Notes: generated by a model from the letters alone, not told the origin. Positions 35,014 to 44,269 are shown, counted from the stretch's first letter. The stretch: 64,000 nt of DNA from Roseovarius marisflavi (GCF_900142625.1 NZ_FRBN01000014.1:28926-92925); one strand, 5' to 3'. Program-made: numbers and translations.

Positions 35014-35486
35014 ATGCTCTGCAGAATCGGTGAGATCGAAATCTGGCGCATTCTTTAGATCAACGGGCCGTTCATGGCCCCCGAGGCGCTTTTCCCGAAC
35101 GGCGGGCCGGATATGCGCGCAGCCCACTTATAGCTTTGCCGAAATCGTGCTGCCGGTAATTGAGGCCGGTCAGGCGGAGATGGTGCAGCCCGGACGTATG
35201 ATGTGCGATCACATCACCCTGTTTCCGAAGCCTGGCCATACCCTTGGGCATGTCTCGATCGCGGGGCAGTCGAGGCGGTAATGCGCGGCATTCAGTGATG
35301 CAATGCTGGCATCTTGAATGGCATTTCAAGTATGATCTCGGCCCGGATCGCGCCGAGGTTTCGCGCCGTCGCCTTTTGATGATGACAGCAGAAACCGGAT
35401 GCACGGTGCTTGGCTCGCATTTCCGCCTGCCGTCGATCGGGCGCGTGCGGGCCGATGCCAAGGGCTTTCGCTGGGAAGATAGCTAG
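35014..35486 (+). pseudogene. Decayed metallo-beta-lactamase-fold hydrolase
   Basis: Three consecutive pieces in three frames match an MBL-fold enzyme: MLCRIGEIEIWRIL, an in-frame TAG (35056-35058), then INGPFMAPEALFPNGGPD; YSFAEIVLPVIEAGQAEMVQ to PKPGHTLGHVSIAG; and WHLEWHFKYDLGPDRAEVSR to GSHFRLPSIGRVRADAKGF. The zinc motif HXHXDH is missing, so central coding sequence has been lost besides the nonsense and frameshifts. About 158 codons remain of some 280-300 expected. It is a relic between the riboswitch promoter and smc. Confidence 0.82.
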
Positions 35487-35633
35487 GCGGATATCCGCAA
35501 TATTGTGTGGATAACTCCGGTCGGTGCCCAATATGATGTGGTTGGCCGTTGACAGGGGCCGCGTGGCTTGGTCACACTCGTGAGTCAAAGGAATCACCGG
35601 CCCGATGGCCCCCAACCCCAACCCGAGGCCCGC

Positions 35634-38600
35634 TTGCAGTTCTCGAAACTCAGATTGACCGGCTTTAAAAGCTTCGTTGATCCGACCGACCTGATCATCG
35701 CCCACGGGCTGACCGGGGTGGTCGGGCCGAATGGCTGTGGCAAGTCGAACCTGCTTGAGGCGCTGCGTTGGGTGATGGGCGAAAACCGCCCCACCGCCAT
35801 GCGCGGCGACGGGATGGAGGACGTGATCTTTGCCGGCGCGGCCACCCGCCCGGCGCGCAATTTCGCCGAGGTGGTGATTCAGCTTGATAACTCCGACCGG
35901 CTTGCGCCCGCAGGGTTCAACGACTCGGATAACCTAGAGATCGTGCGCCGCATCACCCGCGATGTGGGCAGCGCCTATAAGGTGAATTCCAAGGATGTGC
36001 GCGCGCGTGATGTGCAGATGCTGTTTGCCGATGCCTCGACCGGGGCACATTCGCCCGCGCTTGTGCGTCAGGGCCAGATTTCAGAGCTGATCAACGCCAA
36101 GCCGAAATCGCGCCGCCGTATTCTGGAAGAGGCGGCCGGAATTTCCGGCCTCTATCAGCGCCGCCACGAGGCGGAGTTGAAATTGCGTGCGGCGGAGACC
36201 AACCTGACCCGCGTCGATGACGTGATCGAACAGCTTGCGGCGCAATTGGCACAGCTCGCGCGGCAAGCGCGGCAAGCTGCGCGCTATCGCCAGATCGGCG
36301 AGGAATTGCGCCAGTCCGAGGGGCTGTTGCTCTATCGGCGCTGGAAAGAGGCCGATCTCGCCCGTGCCCGCGCCGAGGACGAGTTGCGCGAGCGCACCAC
36401 CGAGGCGGCGCGGGCCGAAAAGGCCGCCCGCGAGGCCGCCAAAGCGCGCGGTCTGGCCGATGATGCCCTGCCAGCCCTGCGCGAAGAAGAGGCGATTGCG
36501 GCGGCGATCCTGCAACGGCTCACCGTGCAGCGCGACACCCTGAGCGAGCAAGAGGCCAATGCCCGCGAGCGGATCGAGACGCTGGAGCGGCGGATCGAAC
36601 AGCTTGCCCGCGATATCGAGCGTGAAACCGGTCTCAACCGCGATGCGGGCGAAACCATCGAGCGGCTCGACTGGGAGGCGCGCGAACTTGCCAAGGGCGC
36701 CGAGGGCCACGAAGACCGCCTTGATGAGGTGCAGGCCACAGCCCGCGAAGCGGCGCAGATTTTGCAGGAGCGCGAAAGCGACCTGAGCCAGATGACCGAG
36801 GATATGGCCCGCCTGTCCGCGCGCCACCAATCCGCGCAGCGCCTGCTTGACGATAGCCGCAAGACCCTTGCCAAAAGCGAGGCCGAAGCCGAGCGCGCGC
36901 GCGTTGCGCAAGCCGGATCGCGCGAGGCGCTTGAAAAGGCCAGCGCCGATCACGAGGCCGCCAGTATGGCCGAAGCCACCGCCGTTGCCGCCGCCGAAGC
37001 CGCCGAAGCCGCGCTTGTCGTCGCCGACGAGGCCCGCGCCGAGGCGCAATCGCGCGAGGCCGAGGCCCGTGCCGGGCGCTCGGAAGCCGAAGGCGAGATG
37101 AACGCCCTGCGCGCCGAGGTCACGGCGCTGGCCAAGCTGGTACAGCGCGACACCGCCGAAGGCGGCCAGATCATGGATCGCCTTCAGGTTCAGCAGGGCT
37201 TTGAAAAGGCGCTTGGCGCGGCGCTTGCGGATGACCTGCGCGCGCCTGAGGTCGAGGCCGATGGCCCGTCCGGCTGGGCGGTTTTGCCGGGCTATGACGC
37301 CCCGCAACCGCTGCCGACCGGGGTGACAGCGTTGACCAATCACGTGTCGGTGCCCGAGGTTCTGGTGCGGCGCATGGGGCAGATCGGTCTTGTTGATCCC
37401 GACGAGGGCCCGCGCCTTCAGCCCTTGTTGCAACCCGGTCAGCGGCTGGTCAGCGTAGAGGGCGATCTTTGGCGGTGGGATGGCTATCGTGCCTGGGCCG
37501 AGGATGCGCCAAGTGCGGCGGCGCTGCGCCTGCAACAGCTCAACCGGCTGGAAGAGCTCAAGCAACAGCTTGAGCATGCGGCCGCGCGCGCCGAGGGCGC
37601 AATGCAGGCGCATGAGGCCCTGCGCGATCAGCTTGCGCGGCGCACCGACGAAGACCGCAGCGCCCGCGATGCGCGTCGTGCCGCCGATGTCGCGGTGAAC
37701 GAGGCCAACCGCGCCCTGAGCCGCGCCGAGGCCGACCGCAACCTTGCCGGCTCGCGGCTTGAATCCCTCGGCCTTGCCGTGACCCGCCACGAGGACGAGG
37801 CGATGTCGGCGCGCAGCGATCTGATTGAGGCCGAGAAAGGCCTTGCCGATCTGGGCGATCTTGATGCGGCGCGGGCCGATCTTGAGGATATCAAGTTGAC
37901 GGTTGAAGCGGCGCGCATGACCATGATGGCCAAGCGGTCGGCACAGGATGAAATGCGCCGCGAGGGCGAGCGCCGCACCCGCCGCAGCCAGGAAATCACC
38001 AAGGAAATCAGCGGTTGGCGCCATCGCCTTGAGACCGCTGAAAAGCGCAGCGCAGAGCTTGCCGAACGCAAGGCCACCTCTGAGGTCGAGCTGGCCGATG
38101 CCAATGCCGCGCCCGAAATCCTTGCCGCCAAACGCTCGGAGCTGGGCGAAGAAATCAACCGCAGCGAAGCCCGCCGCGCCGCCGCCGCCGATGCGCTTTC
38201 CAAGGCCGAGGGCGTCGCGCGCCAGGCCGCGCTGGATGAGCGCGAGGCAGAGCGCCTTGCGTCCGAGGCTCGCGAGGCCCGCGCCCGCGCCGAGGCCCGC
38301 ACCGATGCCGCGCGCGAAACCCTGTCTTTGTCCGCCGAGCGCATTCATGACGCGCAAGACACCACGCCCGAGGCCCTGCTTGAAAGCCTTGGCGCCGATC
38401 CCGATGCGATGCCTGCCTCGGATGCCATCGAGGCCGATGTGAACCGCCTCAAGCGGCAGCGCGACGCGCTTGGCGCGGTCAACCTGCGTGCCGAGGAAGA
38501 CGCGCAGGAGGTGCAGGTCGAGCATGACGAGCTGGTTCGCGAAAAGACCGACCTTGAAGAGGCGATCAAGACCCTGCGCAATGGTATTGCCAGCCTGAAC

Positions 38601-39089
38601 CGCGAGGGCCGCGAGCGGCTTTTGACAGCTTTTGAACAGGTGAATTCCAACTTTACCCTTTTGTTCCGCCATCTCTTTGGCGGCGGCGAAGCCAACCTTG
38701 TGCTGGTCGAAAGCGACGACCCGCTTGAGGCCGGGCTTGAGATCATGTGCCAGCCGCCGGGCAAGAAGCTTTCGACGCTGAGCCTGTTGTCGGGGGGCGA
38801 ACAGACGCTGACGGCGCTTGCGTTGATCTTTGCTGTGTTCCTGGCAAATCCGGCGCCGATTTGCGTGCTAGACGAGGTCGATGCGCCGCTGGACGATGCC
38901 AATGTGACGCGGTTCTGTGACCTGCTTGACGAGATGTGCCGACGCACCGAAACGCGGTTCCTGATCATCACGCACCACGCCGTCACGATGAGCCGGATGG
39001 ACCGGCTGTTTGGGGTGACAATGGCCGAGCAGGGCGTCAGCCAGCTTGTGTCGGTTGACCTCAAGAAAGCCGAGCAATTGGTGGCCTAA
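35634..39089 (+). CDS. smc: Chromosome segregation ATPase SMC
   Basis: A 1151-residue SMC protein. It has Walker A GPNGCGKS (about 31-38), a long coiled coil, a hinge at about 500-640, a second coiled coil, the signature LSLLSGGEQTLTALAL (about 1045) and Walker B PICVLDEVDAPLDD (about 1075). It compacts and segregates the chromosome with ScpAB. The frame is open to 35568, with alternative TTG and GTG starts, but homologues begin at QFSKLRLTGFKSF, so TTG 35634 with GAGG five bases upstream is preferred. Confidence 0.93.
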   Translation: MQFSKLRLTGFKSFVDPTDLIIAHGLTGVVGPNGCGKSNLLEALRWVMGENRPTAMRGDGMEDVIFAGAATRPARNFAEVVIQLDNSDRLAPAGFNDSDNLEIVRRITRDVGSAYKVNSKDVRARDVQMLFADASTGAHSPALVRQGQISELINAKPKSRRRILEEAAGISGLYQRRHEAELKLRAAETNLTRVDDVIEQLAAQLAQLARQARQAARYRQIGEELRQSEGLLLYRRWKEADLARARAEDELRERTTEAARAEKAAREAAKARGLADDALPALREEEAIAAAILQRLTVQRDTLSEQEANARERIETLERRIEQLARDIERETGLNRDAGETIERLDWEARELAKGAEGHEDRLDEVQATAREAAQILQERESDLSQMTEDMARLSARHQSAQRLLDDSRKTLAKSEAEAERARVAQAGSREALEKASADHEAASMAEATAVAAAEAAEAALVVADEARAEAQSREAEARAGRSEAEGEMNALRAEVTALAKLVQRDTAEGGQIMDRLQVQQGFEKALGAALADDLRAPEVEADGPSGWAVLPGYDAPQPLPTGVTALTNHVSVPEVLVRRMGQIGLVDPDEGPRLQPLLQPGQRLVSVEGDLWRWDGYRAWAEDAPSAAALRLQQLNRLEELKQQLEHAAARAEGAMQAHEALRDQLARRTDEDRSARDARRAADVAVNEANRALSRAEADRNLAGSRLESLGLAVTRHEDEAMSARSDLIEAEKGLADLGDLDAARADLEDIKLTVEAARMTMMAKRSAQDEMRREGERRTRRSQEITKEISGWRHRLETAEKRSAELAERKATSEVELADANAAPEILAAKRSELGEEINRSEARRAAAADALSKAEGVARQAALDEREAERLASEAREARARAEARTDAARETLSLSAERIHDAQDTTPEALLESLGADPDAMPASDAIEADVNRLKRQRDALGAVNLRAEEDAQEVQVEHDELVREKTDLEEAIKTLRNGIASLNREGRERLLTAFEQVNSNFTLLFRHLFGGGEANLVLVESDDPLEAGLEIMCQPPGKKLSTLSLLSGGEQTLTALALIFAVFLANPAPICVLDEVDAPLDDANVTRFCDLLDEMCRRTETRFLIITHHAVTMSRMDRLFGVTMAEQGVSQLVSVDLKKAEQLVA

Positions 39090-39130
39090 GGCCACGGATC
39101 TCCGACCGCTTTAACCTAAAATGCCAAAAG

Positions 39131-39161
39131 AAAAACGCCGCCCCGAGGGACGGCGTTTCTT
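39131..39161. terminator. Bidirectional terminator between smc and rpmE
   Basis: AAACGCCG (39133-39140) pairs with CGGCGTTT (39151-39158). It has T-rich sequence after the right arm and A-rich sequence before the left arm, so it can serve both the convergent smc and rpmE. Confidence 0.85.
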
Positions 39162-39184
39162 TGTGCCATGCAAAGGTCGTGTGA

Positions 39185-39406
39185 TCAGAAACCAAGACCG
39201 GCATATTTGTTCTTGAACTTCGAAACGCGGCCACCGGCATCCATCAGACGCGAGGTTCCGCCAGTCCAGGCAGGGTGTACCGTCGGGTCGATATCAAGCG
39301 AAAGCGTGTCGCCTTCCTTGCCATAGGTCGAACGCATCGGAACGATCGTGCCGTCGGTCATTTTGACGTCGATCAGGTGGTAATCGGGGTGAATGTCTTT
39401 TCTCAT
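39185..39406 (-). CDS. rpmE: 50S ribosomal protein L31
   Basis: A 73-residue L31 starting [20 protein letters not shown] and containing [11 protein letters not shown] and [11 protein letters not shown]. It lacks the CXXC zinc motif, as is usual for the alphaproteobacterial form. The start is 12 bases after rplS, in a ribosomal operon with trmD and rimM further upstream. Confidence 0.95.
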   Translation of the reverse strand: MRKDIHPDYHLIDVKMTDGTIVPMRSTYGKEGDTLSLDIDPTVHPAWTGGTSRLMDAGGRVSKFKNKYAGLGF

Positions 39407-39417
39407 CGGAGACGTCC

Positions 39418-39801
39418 TTACGCTGAAGCGCCCGAGAGGGGCTTGTAGTTGGCGTTTTCCGCGATACGGGCCGATTTGCCGCGACGCGAGCGCAGATAGT
39501 ACAGCTTGGCGCGACGAACGCGGCCACGACGGACAACCTCGATGCTGTCGATATTGGTCGAATAGAGCGGGAACATACGTTCAACGCCTTCACCAAATGA
39601 AATCTTGCGAACGGTGAACGACCCGGCAATGCCTTTGCCGTTGTTGCGGCTGATGCAGACGCCTTCAAAGTTCTGAACGCGGGTGCGGGTACCTTCGGTC
39701 ACCTTGAAACCGACGCGGATCGTGTCGCCGGCTCTGAAATCGGGAATGGTTTTCCCGAGCGAGGCGATTTGTTCCGCCTCCAACTGAGCGATAATATCCA
39801 T
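39418..39801 (-). CDS. rplS: 50S ribosomal protein L19
   Basis: A 127-residue L19, with [19 protein letters not shown] (about residues 28-46) and [20 protein letters not shown] near the C-terminus. The frame is open to 39837, but [11 protein letters not shown] at 39801 with AGGAGAGAAGCG upstream is the family start. It sits at the 30S/50S interface of the ribosome. Confidence 0.95.
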   Translation of the reverse strand: MDIIAQLEAEQIASLGKTIPDFRAGDTIRVGFKVTEGTRTRVQNFEGVCISRNNGKGIAGSFTVRKISFGEGVERMFPLYSTNIDSIEVVRRGRVRRAKLYYLRSRRGKSARIAENANYKPLSGASA

Positions 39802-40102
39802 CGCTTCTCTCCTAATTTGCTTGCGGTTATTCCGCAAAGGTGTGTTGCGCCTCAGAGCTCTTGGTCTTCTTCCGGGTTCGCAGGGCGCCCGCCAGAGATC
39901 AGGTCGTCATTATTTTGCGTCGTCCGTGGTGCCTTTTGCCGTAGGGTCCGCGATGGGATGAAGAAACCCCGACGGCACACCCTGCAAAAACGCCACACAC
40001 TGCCGAGTCGGAAAACCGACTGGGAACAGGCGCTGTTTATGGTGAAACCGGAAATGACGCAAGGCGTATTGTTGTCCGGTTCATGGGCTGAACGCAGGGG
40101 GG
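39802..40102. other. Spacer between trmD and rplS
   Basis: 301 bases in a co-directional operon, longer than expected. It contains a perfect hairpin, AGTCGG-AAAA-CCGACT (40003-40018), that could act in the rplS leader. Several short open frames cross it on both strands, but none has a good start and RBS, so I call no gene. Confidence 0.4.
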
Positions 40103-40903
40103 CTATTTGGCTTTTTGCGCCGTCTGATGAGCCGCCCAGAGATCAGGGCGGCGGTCTGCGGTGATCTTCTCAGACATCTCGCGACGCCATTTTGCGACCT
40201 TGGCGTGATCGCCCGAGGTGAGAATCGAAGGGATTTCGCGACCCATCCATTCGGCGGGGCGGGTGTACTGCGGATGCTCCAAAAGGCCGTTGGAATGGCT
40301 TTCCTCAAGCGCGCTTTCGGCATTCCCCAAAACGCCGGGCAAGAGGCGGACAGTGGCGTCGATCAAGGCCTGCGCGGCAATCTCGCCGCCGGTCATCACG
40401 AAATCACCAAGCGAGACTTCCTGAATGTCGTAGTGTTGGATCACGCGCTCATCAAGCCCCTCGAAGCGCCCACAGATCAGGGTCGCGCCGGGGGCCTCTG
40501 AAAGACCCTGCACCATCGCTTGATCAAGCCGCTTGCCACGCGGGCTAAGATAGATCAGTGGCCAGCCGGAGGGGGTGCCGGTCTGGGCCTGTTCGATGGC
40601 GCGGCCCATGACGTCTGCGCGTAAAACCATGCCTGCCCCGCCACCCGCAGGCGTGTCATCGACATTGCGATGCTTGCCTTCACCAAACAGGCGCAGATCG
40701 ATGGTTTCCAGTGCCCAAAGCCCGTCTTGCAGGGCACGCCCGGTCAGGCTTTCGCCCAAAATACCCGGAAAGGCCTGCGGCAGCAGGGTGATCACCTTGG
40801 CGGTCCATGCCCCGACAAGGCGGGGCGTGGGCGTGATCAGCTCGCGGGGCCGGGCGGTGGCGCTGATCGATTTGCGGCCATGGGATCTGGGTGAGTTTGT
40901 CAT
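40103..40903 (-). CDS. trmD: tRNA (guanine-N1)-methyltransferase TrmD
   Basis: A 266-residue SPOUT methyltransferase making m1G37 in tRNA. The knotted-fold motifs are LIYLSPRGKRLDQ (about 112), GRFEGLDERVI (about 143) and LGDFVMTGGE (about 165). An N-terminal extension of about 33 residues (MTNSPRSHGRKSISATARPR) precedes the usual AKVITLLPQAFPG, so a shorter start is possible, though no closer ATG is visible. It is downstream of rimM, separated by AT-rich twin palindromes. Confidence 0.93.
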   Translation of the reverse strand: MTNSPRSHGRKSISATARPRELITPTPRLVGAWTAKVITLLPQAFPGILGESLTGRALQDGLWALETIDLRLFGEGKHRNVDDTPAGGGAGMVLRADVMGRAIEQAQTGTPSGWPLIYLSPRGKRLDQAMVQGLSEAPGATLICGRFEGLDERVIQHYDIQEVSLGDFVMTGGEIAAQALIDATVRLLPGVLGNAESALEESHSNGLLEHPQYTRPAEWMGREIPSILTSGDHAKVAKWRREMSEKITADRRPDLWAAHQTAQKAK

Positions 40904-40939
40904 AGGTTCGGGCCTTAACCTGCGGGTTAGGGCGCAGGC

Positions 40940-40990
40940 AAGATTTTTCGCCGAAAAATCTTCGTTGAGGAAAATTCGGTGAATTTTCTT
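40940..40990. repeat. Twin AT-rich palindromes between rimM and trmD
   Basis: AAGATTTTTC/GAAAAATCTT (40940-40949 with 40953-40962, loop GCC) is followed eight bases later by GAAAATTC/GAATTTTC (40970-40977 with 40981-40988, loop GGT). Both are perfect and lie in an otherwise GC-rich spacer. Neither has a T tract. They may be a dispersed palindromic element or RNA-processing site. Confidence 0.75.
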
Positions 40991-41014
40991 CGAGGGCGTC
41001 AGGGCTGGCTAGGT

Positions 41015-41524
41015 TTAAAAAAGGCCATCGGGCGGGTCGGCGATGATCCGACCGGCGGCAAGGTCGACCGTGGGCACCGCTTGCAAGGTAAAGGGCAGCA
41101 GGACCGTGGCGCTTGTCCCGGGGGCCTGAACCTCAAGAATATCCGAAGCGCCGTGATTGAGCACGGTCTTGACCTTGCCCAAAAGCGTGCCGCCGGTGTC
41201 ATAAACCTCAAGCCCGATCAGGTCGGCGTGGTAATATTCATCGTCGGGAAGATGCGGAAGCTGGTCGCGCTCGGCATAAAGCCGGGTGCCGCGCAGGGCA
41301 TCGGCGGCCTCTTTGCTGGTCACGCCCGTCAGGCGCGCGGTGAACCCGTTCTTGAGTTGCCCGGTCAGGGTGATTTCAAATGATCTGGCCCCGTCTTCCG
41401 AGGTCAGCGGGCTGTATTCCGCGATATCCTCGGGCGTGGCGGTGAAGCTTTTGAGGCGCACCTCGCCCTGAACACCAAAGGCGCCGCCAAGGGCGCCGAC
41501 ACAGATACGGTTTTCGTCATTCAT
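41015..41524 (-). CDS. rimM: 16S rRNA processing protein RimM
   Basis: A 169-residue two-domain ribosome maturation factor. The N-terminal RimM domain shows [20 protein letters not shown] (about residues 5-24). The PRC-barrel domain follows with [18 protein letters not shown] and the terminal [13 protein letters not shown] 41524 overlaps the upstream 48-aa ORF stop by 4 bp. It helps assemble the 30S head around S19. Confidence 0.95.
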   Translation of the reverse strand: MNDENRICVGALGGAFGVQGEVRLKSFTATPEDIAEYSPLTSEDGARSFEITLTGQLKNGFTARLTGVTSKEAADALRGTRLYAERDQLPHLPDDEYYHADLIGLEVYDTGGTLLGKVKTVLNHGASDILEVQAPGTSATVLLPFTLQAVPTVDLAAGRIIADPPDGLF

Positions 41525-41667
41525 TGGCGGAGTCCCCTGCAAAGCCCATCCTGTGCGACGCCTTGGGCGACCGCGCAGCGTTGGCTGTGCTGATAGCGTT
41601 CAAATACGATTCCGGCCAGAAAAACCAAACCCATCAGGATAAGCGTGCGGATCGGGCGGAAAATCAT
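41521..41667 (-). CDS. Small single-pass membrane protein, 48 aa
   Basis: ATG 41667 opens a 48-codon frame: [20 protein letters not shown], then [20 protein letters not shown] and GLCRGLRQ. There is one transmembrane helix (about residues 7-23) and a short tail with two cysteines. Its stop overlaps the rimM ATG (ATGA) and its start is one base before the bluB stop, so it is embedded in the operon. I recall similar small proteins at this place in related genomes; no function is known. Confidence 0.75.
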   Translation of the reverse strand: MIFRPIRTLILMGLVFLAGIVFERYQHSQRCAVAQGVAQDGLCRGLRQ

Positions 41668-42297
41668 TTAGCGGGTCTCGATAATCATGTCGGTCTGGCG
41701 TGTTTCCCAACCGGCAAGCTCTAGCTCTGGCGTGTCATTTTCGGTTTCGGGCCAGCCGACGCAGAGATAGGCCACAAGCGACCAGTCTGTTGGCGCAGCC
41801 AGGTCGCGGGCAAGCTCTGCCGGGTCAAGGATCGAGACCCAGCCGACGCCAAGCCCGCGCGCCCGCGCCGCAAGCCAGAAATGGGTGATTGCGCCAACCA
41901 CGGAATAACGCCGGGTTTCGGGCATCGTGCCCGCCCCAAGGCCCGCGCCTTTGGTGGTGCTGTCATCGCAATAAATCGCGAGCTGCACCGGGGCGTCTTG
42001 CATGCCAGATAGTTTCAGGCCGCTGTAAAGGCTGGCTTTTTCGCCGCTATAGCCGTCAAGCGCGCGTTGATTGGCGGTCTTGAAATTCGCAAGGGCGGCG
42101 GCGCGCGCAGCGTCGCTTTGCACATGGATCACACGCCAGGGTTCAGACAGGCCCACAGAGGGCGCAAGCTGAAAGGTGGCGAGACACTCTTGCAAGAGTG
42201 CCTCGTCCACCGGATCGCGGCGGAAACGGCGCACATCGCGCCGCCACCGCATGAGATCAAGCAGGTCGTTCTGGAAGTCTTGGGAAAAGCCTGACAT
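41668..42297 (-). CDS. bluB: 5,6-dimethylbenzimidazole synthase BluB
   Basis: A 209-residue flavin-destroying nitroreductase-fold enzyme that makes the lower ligand of vitamin B12 from FMNH2 and O2. BluB features are LMRWRRDVRRFR (about residue 15), APSVGLSEPWRVIHV (about 45), LKLSGMQDAPVQLAIYCD, the MPETRRYSVVGAITHFWLAA helix and GWVSILDP. It lies 18 bases after rpsP, within the ribosomal block and away from the other cob genes of this window. Confidence 0.92.
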   Translation of the reverse strand: MSGFSQDFQNDLLDLMRWRRDVRRFRRDPVDEALLQECLATFQLAPSVGLSEPWRVIHVQSDAARAAALANFKTANQRALDGYSGEKASLYSGLKLSGMQDAPVQLAIYCDDSTTKGAGLGAGTMPETRRYSVVGAITHFWLAARARGLGVGWVSILDPAELARDLAAPTDWSLVAYLCVGWPETENDTPELELAGWETRQTDMIIETR

Positions 42298-42315
42298 TCC
42301 AGCGATATCCCTGTC

Positions 42316-42717
42316 TTACTCTTCTGCACCGGCCTCTGCGGCGGGCTCTTCTGCCGGAGCAGCAGCAGCTTCGGCAGCGGCGGCGGCCTTGGCGGCTTTC
42401 TCTTCTGCGCGATCCTGGGCTTTCTTGCCGGGGGTGCCTTTTTTCAGGTTGGCACGCTCGGTTTTCGGCACGACGCCAGCAGCTTCAAGCATGCGGCTGA
42501 TGCGGTCGGTGGGCTGGGCGCCCTGGGCGATCCAGTGCTGGATGCGCTCGATGTCCATTTTCACGCGCTCTTCGCTGTCTTTCGGCAGAAGCGGGTTGTA
42601 GGTGCCCAGTTTCTCGATGAAACGGCCATCGCGCGGCATGCGGCTGTCGGCCGCTACGATGCGATAGAAGGGGCGCTTTTTGCTGCCGCCGCGGGCGAGA
42701 CGAATTTTCATAGCCAT
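42316..42717 (-). CDS. rpsP: 30S ribosomal protein S16
   Basis: A 133-residue S16: [20 protein letters not shown], then [20 protein letters not shown]. The C-terminal 50 residues form an Ala/Glu/Lys-rich extension common in alphaproteobacteria and likely disordered. GGAGAACATC precedes the ATG. It heads the rpsP-bluB-ORF-rimM-trmD-rplS-rpmE run. Confidence 0.96.
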   Translation of the reverse strand: MAMKIRLARGGSKKRPFYRIVAADSRMPRDGRFIEKLGTYNPLLPKDSEERVKMDIERIQHWIAQGAQPTDRISRMLEAAGVVPKTERANLKKGTPGKKAQDRAEEKAAKAAAAAEAAAAPAEEPAAEAGAEE

Positions 42718-42765
42718 GTGATGTTCTCCTTTGAATGGCGTGGGTCAGGGGGCGTTTGTGCCGCC

Positions 42766-43062
42766 TTACGATTGGTGTTGTTGATGGTGTCGGATCACTT
42801 CAGCGATGATGAAGTTGAGAAACTTTTTGGCGAATTCAGGGTCGAGATCGGCCTGATGAGCCAGGTCTTCGAGCCGCGCGATCTGGGTCGCCTCGCGGGC
42901 GGGATCGGACGGGGGAAGGTCGTGTTCGGCCTTGAGACGGCCAACCGCCTGGGTGTGCTTGAAGCGCTCGCCAAGGGTATAGACAAGGATCGCGTCAAGC
43001 CGGTCGATCGACTCGCGGTGGCCTTTCAGGAGCGCGGCGGCGCGGGTGCTTTGATCAGTCAA
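42766..43062 (-). CDS. Chorismate mutase, AroQ type
   Basis: A 98-residue all-helical AroQ-class chorismate mutase converting chorismate to prephenate for Phe and Tyr synthesis. It shows HRESIDRLDAILVYTLGERF (about residues 15-34) and KHTQAVGRLKAEHDLPPSDP with catalytic Arg and Lys. The start is taken as TTG 43062 (MTDQSTRAAALLKGHR), overlapping the upstream acetyltransferase stop by 8 bases; no ATG fits the family N-terminus. It lies 48 bases before rpsP. Confidence 0.9.
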   Translation of the reverse strand: MTDQSTRAAALLKGHRESIDRLDAILVYTLGERFKHTQAVGRLKAEHDLPPSDPAREATQIARLEDLAHQADLDPEFAKKFLNFIIAEVIRHHQQHQS

Positions 43063-43660
43063 GGGGCATCCCTTTCGGTTTGAAAAGCGGGTCGCAGTAA
43101 TGGTTGATCTCAAGCTCAATCCCGTCGGCGATCTGGCCGGACTTCAGGCGCTCGGGCGAGGGGTGGCGATAGACGGCGTCATTGCCGTCAATGGTCGCCG
43201 CATCCTTGTCCTTGGTGGCGCCAAGACGCTCGGCAAGGCGGATGCTGTCAAGGTTCTTGGGGTCGATATAGCTTACCGCGCCGTCCCAGCCCTGCGTTTC
43301 ATAGAAATGACGGCGCACGGCATTGGTCGCCTCAAGCGCATAGCCGTGACCGGCCTTGTCGGGCCAGATGATCCAGGCGATTTCGCGTTCGGGCCATGCG
43401 GCAGGAAACCAGCCGCCGGCCATACCAAGCGTCGCATCACTGTTCTTGTCGTGGATCATCCACATGCCAAAGCCGCGGATTTCCCAATGGCCGATCTCGG
43501 CGGCATAGAGCATCCATGCCTCGTATTTGTTCAGCGGCCCGCCCATGAAGCGCGAGCGATACGAGCTGAACGTGGCCTTGAAATCGGGGTAATCCTCGGG
43601 CGTGGGCCCGCGCAGCACAAGGCGGCGCGTTTCGATGGTGGGGATGCGCGACAGGGTCAT
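43055..43660 (-). CDS. GNAT-family N-acetyltransferase (RimJ/RimL-like)
   Basis: A 201-residue protein of the RimJ/RimL-type GNAT group: TRRLVLRGPTPEDYPDF (about 11-27), an acetyl-CoA segment WPDKAGHGYALEATNAVRRH (about 112) and IDPKNLDSIRLAERLGATKD. Related to the gene upstream, which overlaps it by 4 bp. Substrate unknown; it may acetylate protein N-termini or small molecules. Confidence 0.88.
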   Translation of the reverse strand: MTLSRIPTIETRRLVLRGPTPEDYPDFKATFSSYRSRFMGGPLNKYEAWMLYAAEIGHWEIRGFGMWMIHDKNSDATLGMAGGWFPAAWPEREIAWIIWPDKAGHGYALEATNAVRRHFYETQGWDGAVSYIDPKNLDSIRLAERLGATKDKDAATIDGNDAVYRHPSPERLKSGQIADGIELEINHYCDPLFKPKGMPLD

Positions 43661-44226
43661 GCGTAGGCCTCGACCGAGCCGTCATCGTCTGCGTCACGCT
43701 CGAACAGGTCACCCGGTCCGGGGTGGCGATACAAAAGATCGTGGCCCATGTGGATGTTCTCATATTCGCGCTCGAACCATGCGCCAAGCCGTTCGGCAAG
43801 CGCGACAGAGCGGGTGTTGCCCGGCACGATATTCGAGGTGAGCGTGGTAAAGCCGAGATCCTGATAGGCATAGCGGCGCGCCCGTTCGGCGGCCTCATGA
43901 GCGATGCCCTTGCCCTCAAAGCCGTCAAACACGACCCAGCCAAGCTCGGGTTCGGGCCAGCCTTCGGGGTTCCAGATGCCGCTGATGCCGACGGTCTCGC
44001 CGGTGTCTTTCATCTCGATGCTGAAATAGCCATAGCCGTGGATATGCCAATGTCCGACGTTCAACGCGAACCAGCGCCAGGCCTCGCCGCGGTTGGGCGC
44101 GGCGCCAAAGCCGCTTGCGCGCGCCTCATCCAGAAGAAACGCGATAAGCGGCTCGATATCGCGCGGCTCCGGGCCGCGCAGGATCAGGCGCTCGGTTTCA
44201 AGCATCGGGGCCTGGGTCAGGCTCAT
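43657..44226 (-). CDS. GNAT-family N-acetyltransferase (RimJ/RimL-like)
   Basis: A 189-residue paralogue of the downstream gene with TERLILRGPEPRDIEPL (about 10-26), FDGFEGKGIAHEAAERARRY (about 107) and VPGNTRSVALAERLGAWFER. The frame is open to 44250, but ATG 44226 (MSLTQAPMLETER) is preferred. It overlaps the next gene by 4 bp, so ffh is followed by a coupled acetyltransferase pair and chorismate mutase. Confidence 0.88.
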   Translation of the reverse strand: MSLTQAPMLETERLILRGPEPRDIEPLIAFLLDEARASGFGAAPNRGEAWRWFALNVGHWHIHGYGYFSIEMKDTGETVGISGIWNPEGWPEPELGWVVFDGFEGKGIAHEAAERARRYAYQDLGFTTLTSNIVPGNTRSVALAERLGAWFEREYENIHMGHDLLYRHPGPGDLFERDADDDGSVEAYA

Positions 44227-44269
44227 TGCTGTGCCCCCCTGAAGCGCCACGCCGCTCGCCGCGTCGGAT

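Noticed and set aside
36081..38672. Long antisense open frame opposite smc
   Set aside because: Shadow of the Ala/Glu/Arg-rich coiled coil; low-complexity product and no RBS.
39802..40102. Short frames in the trmD-rplS spacer
   Set aside because: Several are open on both strands, but none combines a start codon, RBS and plausible composition.
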